A stretch of 8,304 nucleotides of DNA from assembly GCA_003641345.1 (NCBI GenBank), contig QNAD01000078.1, positions 1 to 8,304 on the forward strand, written 5' to 3'. The notes under the pieces are model-generated. The model made no database searches. It was given only the letters and a program-made list of their open reading frames with translations, and was not told where the DNA came from. A program made the translations under genes and the position numbers. Positions within the stretch are counted from its first letter, which is position 1. The number at the start of each line of letters is the position of its first letter. This document shows positions 1 to 7,186 of this stretch, piece after piece. Source of the DNA: Candidatus Zixiibacteriota bacterium. GTDB lineage: Bacteria; Zixibacteria; MSB-5A5; GN15; FEB-12.

Positions 1-2118
1 AAAAAATATAAAAGTATAATAAAGCGTAAAACAGGAGATGCTTTCCCCGATGATCCATGGGAACAATTAAAATTAGCAAGGGATGCTGTTTTTCGTAGTT
101 GGAATAACCCCAGAGCTATTTCTTATCGTCGGATGAATAACATTCCAACCGATATTGGGACAGCTGTAAACATTCAAGCGATGGTTTTTGGCAATATGGG
201 TAAAGATTCTGCTACTGGAGTTGGGTTTACAAGAAATCCTGCCACAGGGGAAAAAGAGTTTTACGGTGAGTATCTTATTAATGCTCAAGGTGAAGATGTT
301 GTAGCTGGTGTTCGAACTCCGGAACCGATTGCAAAATTGGAAAAGTTATTTCCCAGTGTTTATAAACGATTGAAAACAATTACCACTAAATTGGAAAAAC
401 ATTATCGGGATATTCAGGATTTTGAATTTACCATTCAGCAGGGCAATCTTTATATGTTGCAAACCAGGAATGGTAAAAGAACTGTGCAGGCGGCAATAAA
501 AATTGCTGTTGATATGGTAAATGAAAAATTAATAACCAAAGAAGAAGCTCTGATGGGAATTGAACCGCACCAACTCGATCAGATTTTACATCCAAGTTTG
601 GATAAATCAGCTGATTTTGATGTTGTCACAACTGGTTTAGCGGCTTCTCCGGGGGCTGCATCGGGGCGTGTATATTTTACTTCTGAAGATGCTGTTAAGT
701 TTGCAGGTAAAAAGAAAGTAATTCTTGTAAGAGAAGAAACAAATCCTGATGATATCGAAGGCATGAATGCAGCTTCGGGAATTTTAACAGCACGTGGTGG
801 AATGACTTCACATGCTGCCGTTGTTGCCCGAGGAATGGGCAAATGTTGTGTAAGTGGTGCTGAGAATGTTCGTGTAAATCTAAAGAAAAAGCAATTCCAA
901 ATTGGACGTTTGGTTATAAAAGAAGGTGAAATTATTACTCTGAATGGTTCAACTGGTGAAGTTATTTTGGGAGAAGTTCCAACAATTGAGCCAGAACTCT
1001 CAGGTGAATTTTCTACATATATGGGTTGGGCTGATGAATTCAGAGAGCTCAACATAAGAACTAATGCTGATACTCCAAAAGATGCCAAACAAGCTCTGAA
1101 ATTTGGTGCTGAAGGCATAGGGTTATGTCGGACAGAGCATATGTTTTTTGCTGATGATCGTATTCCTATTGTGCAGGAAATGATTATTGCCGATTCACCT
1201 GAAGAACGTCAGGTTGCTTTGGATAAACTTCTCAATTTTCAAAAGAAAGATTTTAAGGCGATTTTCGTTGCAATGGAGGGATTTCCGGTTACTATTAGAA
1301 CATTAGACCCTCCCTTACATGAATTTTTACCTTCAATCGAAGAGACAAAGATTAAATTAGAAAATTTAGATAAAAACAGGGAAGATTACGAAGAGGAAGA
1401 AGCACGTCTTGAAAAAATAATTAGGCGTATTCAAGAACTGGAAGAAACCAATCCTATGCTTGGCCATCGTGGGTGCCGTCTTGGAATTGTTTATCCCGAG
1501 ATAACCGAGATGCAGGTGAGAGCAATAATTAAAGCCGCTTGTCTGCTTGCAAAAGACAAAAAGAAAGTTATTCCTGAAATTATGGTACCTTTGGTTGGTC
1601 ATGTAAATGAATTTAAAAATCAAAAAGAAGTTATAAAAAGAATAGCCGACGAAATTATTGCAAAATCAAAAGTTAAAGATTTTGAATATAAGATTGGTAC
1701 GATGATTGAAATTCCTCGAGCGGCATTGACTGCTAATGAGATTGCTGAAGAGGCGGAATTCTTCAGTTTTGGAACAAATGACTTAACACAAATGGCAATG
1801 GGTTTTTCAAGAGATGATGCCAGTAAATTCCTTTTTTATTATCTTGAGAATGATATTCTTCCTCATGACCCGTTTGTTTCAATTGACCAAAGTGGTGTTG
1901 GGCAATTAATAGAGATGGGTAAAGAAAAAGGGCGTAAACAAAACCCTGATTTGAAAATTGGTATTTGTGGTGAGCATGGAGGTGATCCTGAATCAATTGA
2001 ATTTTGTCATAATCTTGGCTTGAACTATGTTTCATGTTCTCCTTATAGAGTTCCTATTGCAAGATTAGCTGCTGCTCAAGCAACATTGAGAGCTAAAAAA
2101 ACTTCTAAAAAGAAGTAA
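1..2118 (+). CDS. ppdK: Pyruvate, phosphate dikinase, 5'-truncated by window edge
   Basis: This cytosolic enzyme interconverts pyruvate + ATP + Pi and PEP + AMP + PPi. The frame is open from base 1, so the ATG at 133 is internal and the gene begins outside the window. In fragment numbering (705 residues) one sees the end of the nucleotide-binding domain with LQTRNGKRT (153-161). The swivelling phosphohistidine domain follows, with GGMTSHAAVVARG and catalytic His271. The PEP/pyruvate TIM barrel has Arg377 (LCRTEHMFF), Arg433 (TIRTLDPP), Glu570 (MIEIPRAAL), Asn593 (GTNDLTQM) and Cys656 (GICGEHGGDP). From memory of the Clostridium symbiosum enzyme (H455, R561, R617), a constant offset of 184 fits, so about 180 N-terminal residues are missing. 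After Arg433 a charged, probably helical stretch (1327-1449) is about nine residues longer than in that enzyme. The tail is lysine-rich. All visible catalytic residues are intact. GGMTSH includes the Thr that PPDK regulatory proteins phosphorylate in plants and some bacteria; whether that applies here is unknown. Confidence 0.97.
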   Translation, partial: KKYKSIIKRKTGDAFPDDPWEQLKLARDAVFRSWNNPRAISYRRMNNIPTDIGTAVNIQAMVFGNMGKDSATGVGFTRNPATGEKEFYGEYLINAQGEDVVAGVRTPEPIAKLEKLFPSVYKRLKTITTKLEKHYRDIQDFEFTIQQGNLYMLQTRNGKRTVQAAIKIAVDMVNEKLITKEEALMGIEPHQLDQILHPSLDKSADFDVVTTGLAASPGAASGRVYFTSEDAVKFAGKKKVILVREETNPDDIEGMNAASGILTARGGMTSHAAVVARGMGKCCVSGAENVRVNLKKKQFQIGRLVIKEGEIITLNGSTGEVILGEVPTIEPELSGEFSTYMGWADEFRELNIRTNADTPKDAKQALKFGAEGIGLCRTEHMFFADDRIPIVQEMIIADSPEERQVALDKLLNFQKKDFKAIFVAMEGFPVTIRTLDPPLHEFLPSIEETKIKLENLDKNREDYEEEEARLEKIIRRIQELEETNPMLGHRGCRLGIVYPEITEMQVRAIIKAACLLAKDKKKVIPEIMVPLVGHVNEFKNQKEVIKRIADEIIAKSKVKDFEYKIGTMIEIPRAALTANEIAEEAEFFSFGTNDLTQMAMGFSRDDASKFLFYYLENDILPHDPFVSIDQSGVGQLIEMGKEKGRKQNPDLKIGICGEHGGDPESIEFCHNLGLNYVSCSPYRVPIARLAAAQATLRAKKTSKKK

Positions 2119-2167
2119 GAAATTGAAATTGATATAGAAAAAGTTATTAAACTATACAATATTAGAC

Positions 2168-2206
2168 AAGCCGTCAGGTAAATGCCAGGCGGCTTTTTTA
2201 TTTTTT
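2168..2206 (+). terminator. Intrinsic terminator after ppdK
   Basis: A seven-pair stem, AGCCGTC (2169-2175) with GGCGGCT (2188-2194), contains one T-G pair and can extend inward past an A-A mismatch through GG/CC. It is followed at once by a T-rich tract (2194-2206, TTTTTTATTTTTT). This is the standard rho-independent layout. It lies 50 bases after the ppdK stop and separates ppdK from the downstream synthetase gene. Confidence 0.9.
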
Positions 2207-2229
2207 GAATTTATAAAAATAAGTTTAGC

Positions 2230-2267
2230 TTGACTTTAATAATAAATATACTATTTCTTTGTATAAT
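2230..2267 (+). promoter_or_regulatory. Possible promoter region for the acyl-CoA synthetase gene
   Basis: After the terminator there is a perfect TATAAT at 2262-2267 and a TTGACT at 2230-2235. Their spacing is 26 bases, too long for a normal sigma-70 pair, so they probably do not act together. TATAAT without a matched -35, or TTGACT with the poor -10 TATTTC at 2252-2257 (16-base spacer), are the alternatives. A promoter is expected somewhere here because the upstream gene is terminated, but AT-rich sequence gives such matches by chance. Confidence 0.3.
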
Positions 2268-2282
2268 TAGTGTAGATAAACG

Positions 2283-2298
2283 AACTATTAGAATAGTT
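2283..2298. repeat. Perfect inverted repeat, candidate operator
   Basis: AACTATT (2283-2289), a two-base AG spacer and AATAGTT (2292-2298) form a perfect 7+7 inverted repeat. It lies between the TATAAT at 2262 and the start codon at 2368, so it would sit just downstream of a start site near 2274. The compact dyad suits a dimeric repressor better than a transcript hairpin, because the two-base loop is too tight and no T tract follows. The regulator is not identifiable. Confidence 0.35.
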
Positions 2299-2331
2299 TA
2301 TTTATAATAGGAAAAGTTTAATTATTGATTT

Positions 2332-2346
2332 GTGTAATAAGTGTAA
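2332..2346 (+). repeat. Short direct repeat GTGTAA-TAA-GTGTAA
   Basis: GTGTAA occurs at 2332-2337 and 2341-2346, nine bases apart, just upstream of the weak ribosome-binding region of the synthetase gene. It could be a direct-repeat activator or repressor site, but six-base copies in AT-rich DNA are easily produced by chance. Confidence 0.15.
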
Positions 2347-2367
2347 CCTAAAGAAAGATAATAAATT

Positions 2368-4476
2368 ATGAAAAACCATCTGGATTATTTATTTCGCCCA
2401 AGATCTATTGCTGTGATTGGAGCTTCGAGCACAAAAGGAAAGATTGGTCGTGAAACAATTCACAATATCCTTTTGGCTGAGTATAATGGAAAGGTATTCC
2501 CGGTAAATCCAAATGCGTCAGTGATCCATTCTATAAAATCTTATTCAACAATTCTTGATGTTCCTGACGCTGTAGATTTGGCGGTTATAATTATACCTAA
2601 AGATCAAGTTCGTGAAGTTGCTATTCAGTGTGGGGAAAAAGGGGTTAAAGGTCTATTAGTAATATCTGCCGGTTTTTCAGAGATTGGATCTGAAGGAAAA
2701 AAAAGAGAACTGGAACTTCTGTCAGTTGTTCATGATTATAATATGCGGATGATAGGACCTAATTGTTTTGGACTTGTGAATACCGATCCGAAAATTAGCC
2801 TAAATGCAACTTTTGGTAAAATTTACCCAAATCGAGGAAGAATTGGTTTTATTACTCAGTCTGGAGCAATGGGCGAAGCAATAATGAATCATGCGAATGA
2901 ACTTGGGATTGGTTTTTCTTTGGTAGCATCGATTGGTAATAAAGCTGATATATCTTCAAATGATGTTTTAGATTATTTCAAAGATGATCCGCAGACAGAT
3001 ATAATTCTTATGTATTTGGAGAATTTTGGTAATCCGAGAAATTTCATTAAAATTGCCAGAGAAGTTTCACGAAAAAAACCTATTGTAGCTGTAAAATCTG
3101 GGAGAACAAGTCTTGGAGCCAAGGCAGCTTCATCTCATACTGGTGCCTTGGCTGGTCTTGAAGTAGGCGTTGATGCTTTAATTGAACAGTCTGGCGTAAT
3201 GCGAGTTGATACTGTTGAAGAATTATTTGATGTAGCCTCGGCTTTATCTCGCCAACCGATTCCTAAAGGTAATAGAGTATGTATTGTTACAAATGCCGGT
3301 GGTCCCGGAATTTTAGCAACCGATGCTCTTATAAATAATGGTATGGAAATGCCCAGTCTTTCTGCTACTACGGTTAAAAAGTTAAAAACTTTTATTTCGG
3401 CTGAAGCATCTTTTTCAAATCCGATGGATATGGTCGCTGGAGCCGGACCAAAAGAATTTAAACTAACATTAGATACAGTTAAAAATGACAGTCGATATGA
3501 TACTATCGTTCCAATCTTTGTCCCTCCGGTAACTGTGAATCAATTGGAAGTTGCTAAAAAAATTCATGAGTCATTAAAAAATACAGACAAAACTGTATTG
3601 GCGTGTTTTATGGGGGCAGGAGAGAAACCGGCAGGGGTTGAATATCTTGAAAAGCATAATATCCCAGTTTATATATATCCTGAATCATTGGCAAAAACAT
3701 TGTCGATTATTTGCAGGCATCACACATGGCTGAAAAAACCTAAGGGAAAGATTAAAAATTTCAAGGTAAATTCTGAAAAAGTCAGAAAGATTGTAGATGA
3801 AGCTTATAAAAATGGAGACGATGCCATAATTAGCGAAACTGCCATTGAGATATTGAATGCTTATGGTATTCCTGCGGCAGGGTATCGTTATGCTTTTAAT
3901 GGCAAAGAAGCTGTAAAGGCGGCTAATGAAATTGGATATCCGGTAGTGATGAAAGTTAATACGCCTAAGATGCTTCACAAAACCGAAGAAGGGGGAGTGA
4001 TAGTTGATCTTCGGACACCAGAAGAAGTTCTAAAAGCAGGCAATGATCTTGAGGAAAGAGTTGGAAAGCTCAGAAAAGGTGAAAAATTTTCGGTGATTTT
4101 ACAGCAGATGGTTTCCGGTAGTATTGAAACTGTTATTGGAATGACTATTGATCCACAATTTGGTCCCTTGATAATGTTTGGTCTTGGTGGAATTTATGTC
4201 GAAATTATGAAAGATGTATCTTTCAGGATTAAACCGTTGACTGATACTGATGCTAAAGAGATGATTCAGTCCATTAAATCTTATCCGCTTTTAACAGGTT
4301 TTAGAGGAGCTCCTCCGGTTGATATAAAGACATTGGAAGAAACTCTATTGAAAATTTCCCAATTAGTCAGGGATTTTGATTGTTTTGCTGAGATTGATAT
4401 TAATCCGTTTATTGTTTCACCAAATAAAGAAATGTGCAAAGCGGTTGATGCACGGTTTATTCTTAAGAAACAATAA
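2368..4476 (+). CDS. ADP-forming acyl-CoA (acetyl-CoA) synthetase, fused alpha-beta
   Basis: This cytosolic enzyme is predicted to convert acyl-CoA + ADP + Pi to the acid, CoA and ATP, most commonly acetyl-CoA to acetate. The alpha half comes first. A CoA-binding Rossmann domain opens with IAVIGASS (14-21) and includes GPNCFGL (130-136). Ligase domains follow, with TQSGAMGE (163-170) and the phospho-accepting His257 in SSHTGALAG. The beta half is an ATP-grasp domain from about residue 485, with Lys529 in GYPVVMKV, His537 in LHKTEEGG, matching the second phosphohistidine motif known in this family, and the metal-site pattern EIDINP (675-680). At 702 residues it is the usual size of the single-chain form. 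There is no GNAT acetyltransferase domain, and the catalytic His is present, which argues against the Pat-type lysine acetyltransferases sharing this core. The start fits the family N-terminus, but the ribosome-binding site is weak (AAAGAAAG about 2350-2357). Substrate range (acetate, propionate, branched or aryl acids) cannot be read from sequence. Confidence 0.93.
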   Translation: MKNHLDYLFRPRSIAVIGASSTKGKIGRETIHNILLAEYNGKVFPVNPNASVIHSIKSYSTILDVPDAVDLAVIIIPKDQVREVAIQCGEKGVKGLLVISAGFSEIGSEGKKRELELLSVVHDYNMRMIGPNCFGLVNTDPKISLNATFGKIYPNRGRIGFITQSGAMGEAIMNHANELGIGFSLVASIGNKADISSNDVLDYFKDDPQTDIILMYLENFGNPRNFIKIAREVSRKKPIVAVKSGRTSLGAKAASSHTGALAGLEVGVDALIEQSGVMRVDTVEELFDVASALSRQPIPKGNRVCIVTNAGGPGILATDALINNGMEMPSLSATTVKKLKTFISAEASFSNPMDMVAGAGPKEFKLTLDTVKNDSRYDTIVPIFVPPVTVNQLEVAKKIHESLKNTDKTVLACFMGAGEKPAGVEYLEKHNIPVYIYPESLAKTLSIICRHHTWLKKPKGKIKNFKVNSEKVRKIVDEAYKNGDDAIISETAIEILNAYGIPAAGYRYAFNGKEAVKAANEIGYPVVMKVNTPKMLHKTEEGGVIVDLRTPEEVLKAGNDLEERVGKLRKGEKFSVILQQMVSGSIETVIGMTIDPQFGPLIMFGLGGIYVEIMKDVSFRIKPLTDTDAKEMIQSIKSYPLLTGFRGAPPVDIKTLEETLLKISQLVRDFDCFAEIDINPFIVSPNKEMCKAVDARFILKKQ

Positions 4477-4486
4477 TTTATCCTTA

Positions 4487-4515
4487 TTGACTTATACTCT
4501 CCTTTTGCTTAAATA
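4487..4515 (+). promoter_or_regulatory. Weak candidate promoter before the membrane protein-gltX operon
   Basis: TTGACT (4487-4492) is followed at 16-17 bases by TTAAAT/TAAATA (4509-4515), a poor -10. There is no clear terminator after the upstream stop at 4476, so read-through from the synthetase gene is an equally good explanation. If used, the leader to the ATG at 4609 would be roughly 85 bases. Confidence 0.22.
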
Positions 4516-4598
4516 TTAAAGTAATTGGTGAATTCTCTTTTAAATAAATTGGAGAATTTACAATGCTTTGCAAATGTAAAATATGCCATTTATGCATT

Positions 4599-4604
4599 AA
4601 GGAG
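4599..4604 (+). promoter_or_regulatory. Ribosome-binding site deciding the ATG at 4609
   Basis: AAGGAG sits four bases before an ATG at 4609. The same frame is open upstream to a TTG at 4525, which has no Shine-Dalgarno-like sequence. The strong AAGGAG, and the match of the following residues to the family N-terminus, favour the ATG although the spacing is slightly short. Confidence 0.7.
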
Positions 4605-4608
4605 TCAT

Positions 4609-5178
4609 ATGAAACTTGAATTAAAATCAATCGGTATTTGGTCATTTTTCAAAATATCATTTATTTTTAATCTTATTTTTGGCTTCATCTTTGGATTTAT
4701 CTATGCCATGTTTGCAGGTCTGATTTTAACTTTCATGTCAAGCATGCCTATGTTTGATTCGGGAGGCATGAATCCGGATGATTTGTCTGTTGGTGCACTT
4801 ATGATAGTGATGCCGATTTTTATGGCAATTTTTATGGCTGTTATAAATACTATTATGGGTGTGATTGCTTTAGGTATTTATAATTTAGTGGCAAAATTAG
4901 TTGGCGGTTTAGAATTAAAATTTGATCAGGTTCAAGATCAAAATCTAAACTTCCAGCAAGTTCAACAACCTTATGCCCCCCCACAAACAGCCGCAACACA
5001 ATCACTATCACAAAACAATTATCAACAGCAGGCAACTTCACCTCCTGTACCTCCTTTGACTCCAAAACCTGAGGACATTCCTAAACAATATCGTCCGGAA
5101 TCTGATAATTCTAATTTCAATCAATCTGAAAATAAACCGGATGAAAATAAAAACGAAAATGATAAACCAAATTCTTAA
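4609..5178 (+). CDS. Small two-helix membrane protein, DUF3566-like
   Basis: No defined function. With the ATG start it has 189 residues. A short basic N-terminus leads to IGIWSFFKISF (8-18), then a first membrane segment at about 16-43, a short Gly/Met/Pro loop with an acidic patch (44-63), and a second segment at about 64-95. This ends in IYNLVAKLVGGLELKF (90-105). The WS-x-x-K opening and the IYNL-x-x-x-x-GG-x-E ending resemble the DUF3566 transmembrane family, known mainly from actinobacteria; this is recognition by eye. The rest (105-189) is a hydrophilic, probably disordered tail: first Gln-rich with prolines, then Asn/Asp/Glu/Lys-rich, likely cytoplasmic. The stop is only 11 bases before gltX, so the two are probably co-transcribed. 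A longer form from TTG at 4525 (217 residues) is possible but lacks a ribosome-binding site. Confidence 0.8.
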   Translation: MKLELKSIGIWSFFKISFIFNLIFGFIFGFIYAMFAGLILTFMSSMPMFDSGGMNPDDLSVGALMIVMPIFMAIFMAVINTIMGVIALGIYNLVAKLVGGLELKFDQVQDQNLNFQQVQQPYAPPQTAATQSLSQNNYQQQATSPPVPPLTPKPEDIPKQYRPESDNSNFNQSENKPDENKNENDKPNS

Positions 5179-5189
5179 TAAGGATTTTA

Positions 5190-6635
5190 ATGACTGATAA
5201 TAATGTAAAAGTTCGTATCGCACCATCACCTTCAGGATACGTTCATGTTGGTACAGCTCGGATGGCGATTTGTAATTATCTTTTCGCTCGTCATTTTGGA
5301 GGGCAGTTTTTAGTTAGAATAGAAGACACAGATATCGAAAGGTCTGACCAGTCTCTTATCAATCCCATATTAGATGCTATTAAATGGTTGGGATGTGATT
5401 GGGATGGAGAGATTGTCAGACAATCGGAACGAACTGAGATTTACAAGAAATATGCTCAACAAATATTGGAATCCGGTAAGGGGTATCGCTGTTTTTGTAC
5501 TAAGGAACAGTTAGAACAGGATCGTAAAAAAGGTAGAGAAAATAAAGAAGCATCTGAGCGTCATAATAGATGTTATTATCTTACACAAGATGAGATAGAA
5601 TCAAAGCTCAAGGCAGGTGAAAAATATACCATACGATTATTTATTCCTGATGGTGAGACCACTTATGATGATATAGTGCTGTCCGAGGTTAGCCGTAAAA
5701 ATGAAGATATTGAAGATTTTATTATTGCTCGTTCTGATGGAACTGCAGTTTATAATTTAGCGGTAGTAGTTGATGATCATGAGATGGGTATTACTCATGT
5801 AATACGAGGGAATGATCATGTAACAAATACATTCAAACAGATTCATATCTATAATGCCTTAGGTTTTGATTTGCCGATATTTGGGCATATGCCTCTTATT
5901 CTCAGACCGGATAAAAGAAAAGTATCGAAAAGATTAGGCGATAAAGGGGTTGGTGAATTTCAAGCGGAAGGATTTCTGCCGGAAGCATTATTTAATTATC
6001 TTTGTTTGTTGGGTTGGTCGCCTAAAACAGACCGCGAAATTTATTCTGTTAAAGAATTTATAGATATTTTCACAGAAAAGAATTTTAATTCATCGAATGC
6101 TGTTTTTGATGAAAATAAACTCATTGCTTTTAATAAAGAACATATCTCTTTAAAGCCAGCTCATGAATTAGCCGCCTTGGTAGCACCTTTATTTTATGAA
6201 GCTGATATTCAATCCAAATACTGGTTTGAAACCAGATGGAAATATCTGTGCCAGGTGATTGATGTTCTTAAGGGCAGAGTAAAAAAGCTGTCGGATTTTG
6301 TTGAGATGGGAAGTTATTTTTTCCAGTTTGATTACAAATACGATGAAAAAGCAAAAGGTAAACATTTCATTCCTAAAAATATAGAATTACTTGAAGCTTT
6401 AATTGAAAAATTTGAAAAACTTTCTGAGTTCACTCATGAAAATACAGAGCAGGTTATAACAGAATTATCAGAAGAAAAACAGATTAAAAAGGCAGTGATA
6501 ATTCATCCTACACGACTGGCTACATCTGGCGTTCCCGGAGGTCCAGGGCTATATGATTTGCTTGTGCTATTGACAAAACCAATAGTTATAGAGCGAATAA
6601 AAAAAGCTATTGAATATATTAAACAGAATAATTAA
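5190..6635 (+). CDS. gltX: Glutamyl-tRNA synthetase
   Basis: This class I aminoacyl-tRNA synthetase charges tRNA with glutamate in the cytosol. The start is supported by AAGGA (5180-5184) five bases before ATG. The Rossmann catalytic core opens with RIAPSPSGYVHVGTAR (9-24), where HVGT at 19-22 is the HIGH motif. The KMSKS loop appears as KVSKR (244-248) in RPDKRKVSKRLGD. A zinc-type insertion keeps C101-x-C103-x24-C128, the same spacing as the E. coli enzyme's C98/C100/C125; the fourth ligand is uncertain (His125 is near). The C-terminal half (about 300-481) is the helical anticodon-binding part, including the VSGVPGGPGLYDLL-like element written here as TSGVPGGPGLYDLL. At 481 residues it is a normal full-length bacterial enzyme. 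Whether it is discriminating or also charges tRNA-Gln cannot be told here; no glnS or gatCAB gene is in the window. Confidence 0.97.
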   Translation: MTDNNVKVRIAPSPSGYVHVGTARMAICNYLFARHFGGQFLVRIEDTDIERSDQSLINPILDAIKWLGCDWDGEIVRQSERTEIYKKYAQQILESGKGYRCFCTKEQLEQDRKKGRENKEASERHNRCYYLTQDEIESKLKAGEKYTIRLFIPDGETTYDDIVLSEVSRKNEDIEDFIIARSDGTAVYNLAVVVDDHEMGITHVIRGNDHVTNTFKQIHIYNALGFDLPIFGHMPLILRPDKRKVSKRLGDKGVGEFQAEGFLPEALFNYLCLLGWSPKTDREIYSVKEFIDIFTEKNFNSSNAVFDENKLIAFNKEHISLKPAHELAALVAPLFYEADIQSKYWFETRWKYLCQVIDVLKGRVKKLSDFVEMGSYFFQFDYKYDEKAKGKHFIPKNIELLEALIEKFEKLSEFTHENTEQVITELSEEKQIKKAVIIHPTRLATSGVPGGPGLYDLLVLLTKPIVIERIKKAIEYIKQNN

Positions 6636-6654
6636 TAAATAATTTGAGGGCAAA

Positions 6655-7152
6655 ATGTCAAAATCTAAAGAACAAGTTGCAGAAATACTGAAAGCCGCAA
6701 TCAGAGGTGAAGAAGACGGATATAAATTTTATGATATTGTAGCCAAAAAAGCAGTTGATCCAATAGCTAAGAAAAAGCTGGAAGGATTGCGTGATGATGA
6801 AATCAGACACAAAGAAACTTTGATTGAAATATTCAAAAAATATATCGGCGGTGAAGTTGGTGAGCTACCTGAGAAAGGACTCTCAGTACTTACAGAAGTT
6901 TTTCGTAAAGGGCATGTGATGGAGCTTAAATCGGAAATGGAATTTATAAATTTGGCTATTGAAGCAGAACTGGCGGCTACAAAATATTATAAAGAACAAC
7001 GTGATTTAGTAGATGATAAAAATTTCACAGAAATTTTTGATAAATTAGCTGATGAAGAACATCATCATTATGAATTGTTAATGGCTGAACGTGAAGCCTT
7101 GACAGGTAATTATAATTGGTTTGGATACAATGATAGTCCTATGGAACACTGA
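6655..7152 (+). CDS. Rubrerythrin-like diiron protein without rubredoxin domain
   Basis: A 165-residue four-helix ferritin-like protein, probably cytosolic, likely acting in peroxide reduction or iron handling. Two repeated helix pairs carry the diiron pattern. The first has Glu19 in GEEDGYKFY and E49-x-x-H52 in LRDDEIRHKETL. The second has a Glu in IEAELAATKYY (Glu103 or Glu105) and E135-x-x-H138 in LADEEHHHYELL. The two E-x-x-H helices align with each other around shared Leu residues, as expected from the internal duplication of the family. There is no C-terminal CxxC pair, so it lacks the rubredoxin FeS4 domain of classical rubrerythrin and would need an external electron donor. The C-terminus ends in an aromatic stretch (NYNWFGY). 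GAGG at 6646-6649 supports the start. It lies 19 bases after gltX and 34 before the peroxiredoxin, consistent with an operon. Confidence 0.88.
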   Translation: MSKSKEQVAEILKAAIRGEEDGYKFYDIVAKKAVDPIAKKKLEGLRDDEIRHKETLIEIFKKYIGGEVGELPEKGLSVLTEVFRKGHVMELKSEMEFINLAIEAELAATKYYKEQRDLVDDKNFTEIFDKLADEEHHHYELLMAEREALTGNYNWFGYNDSPMEH

Positions 7153-7186
7153 TAATAATAAAATTATTAGTGGGTGAGGAATTTAA

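Noticed and set aside
73..288. Minus-strand open frame at the window start
   Set aside because: It overlaps conserved PPDK coding sequence, has no ribosome-binding site and no family resemblance.
579..1118. 179-codon minus-strand open frame inside ppdK
   Set aside because: It lies antisense to strongly conserved PPDK sequence including the catalytic His region. Its translation shows no recognisable motif, and it is a codon-bias shadow.
1366..2035. Two further minus-strand open frames (1366-1623, 1763-2035) inside ppdK
   Set aside because: Both are antisense to intact PPDK catalytic-domain sequence and show low-complexity translations.
2230..2267. TTGACT and TATAAT as one canonical sigma-70 promoter
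   Set aside because: The 26-base spacing is far outside the usual 16-18, so only a loose promoter region is claimed.
3685..3978. Minus-strand open frame in the acyl-CoA synthetase gene
   Set aside because: It is antisense to the linker and ATP-grasp region of a clearly real gene, with no supporting signals.
2368..4476. Pat-type protein lysine acetyltransferase instead of acyl-CoA synthetase
   Set aside because: There is no GNAT domain at either end and the catalytic histidines (257 and 537) are present.
4853..5229. Two minus-strand open frames (4853-5065, 5038-5229) over the membrane protein tail and the gltX start
   Set aside because: They overlap each other and two well-supported plus-strand genes, and the composition reflects the AT-rich complement.
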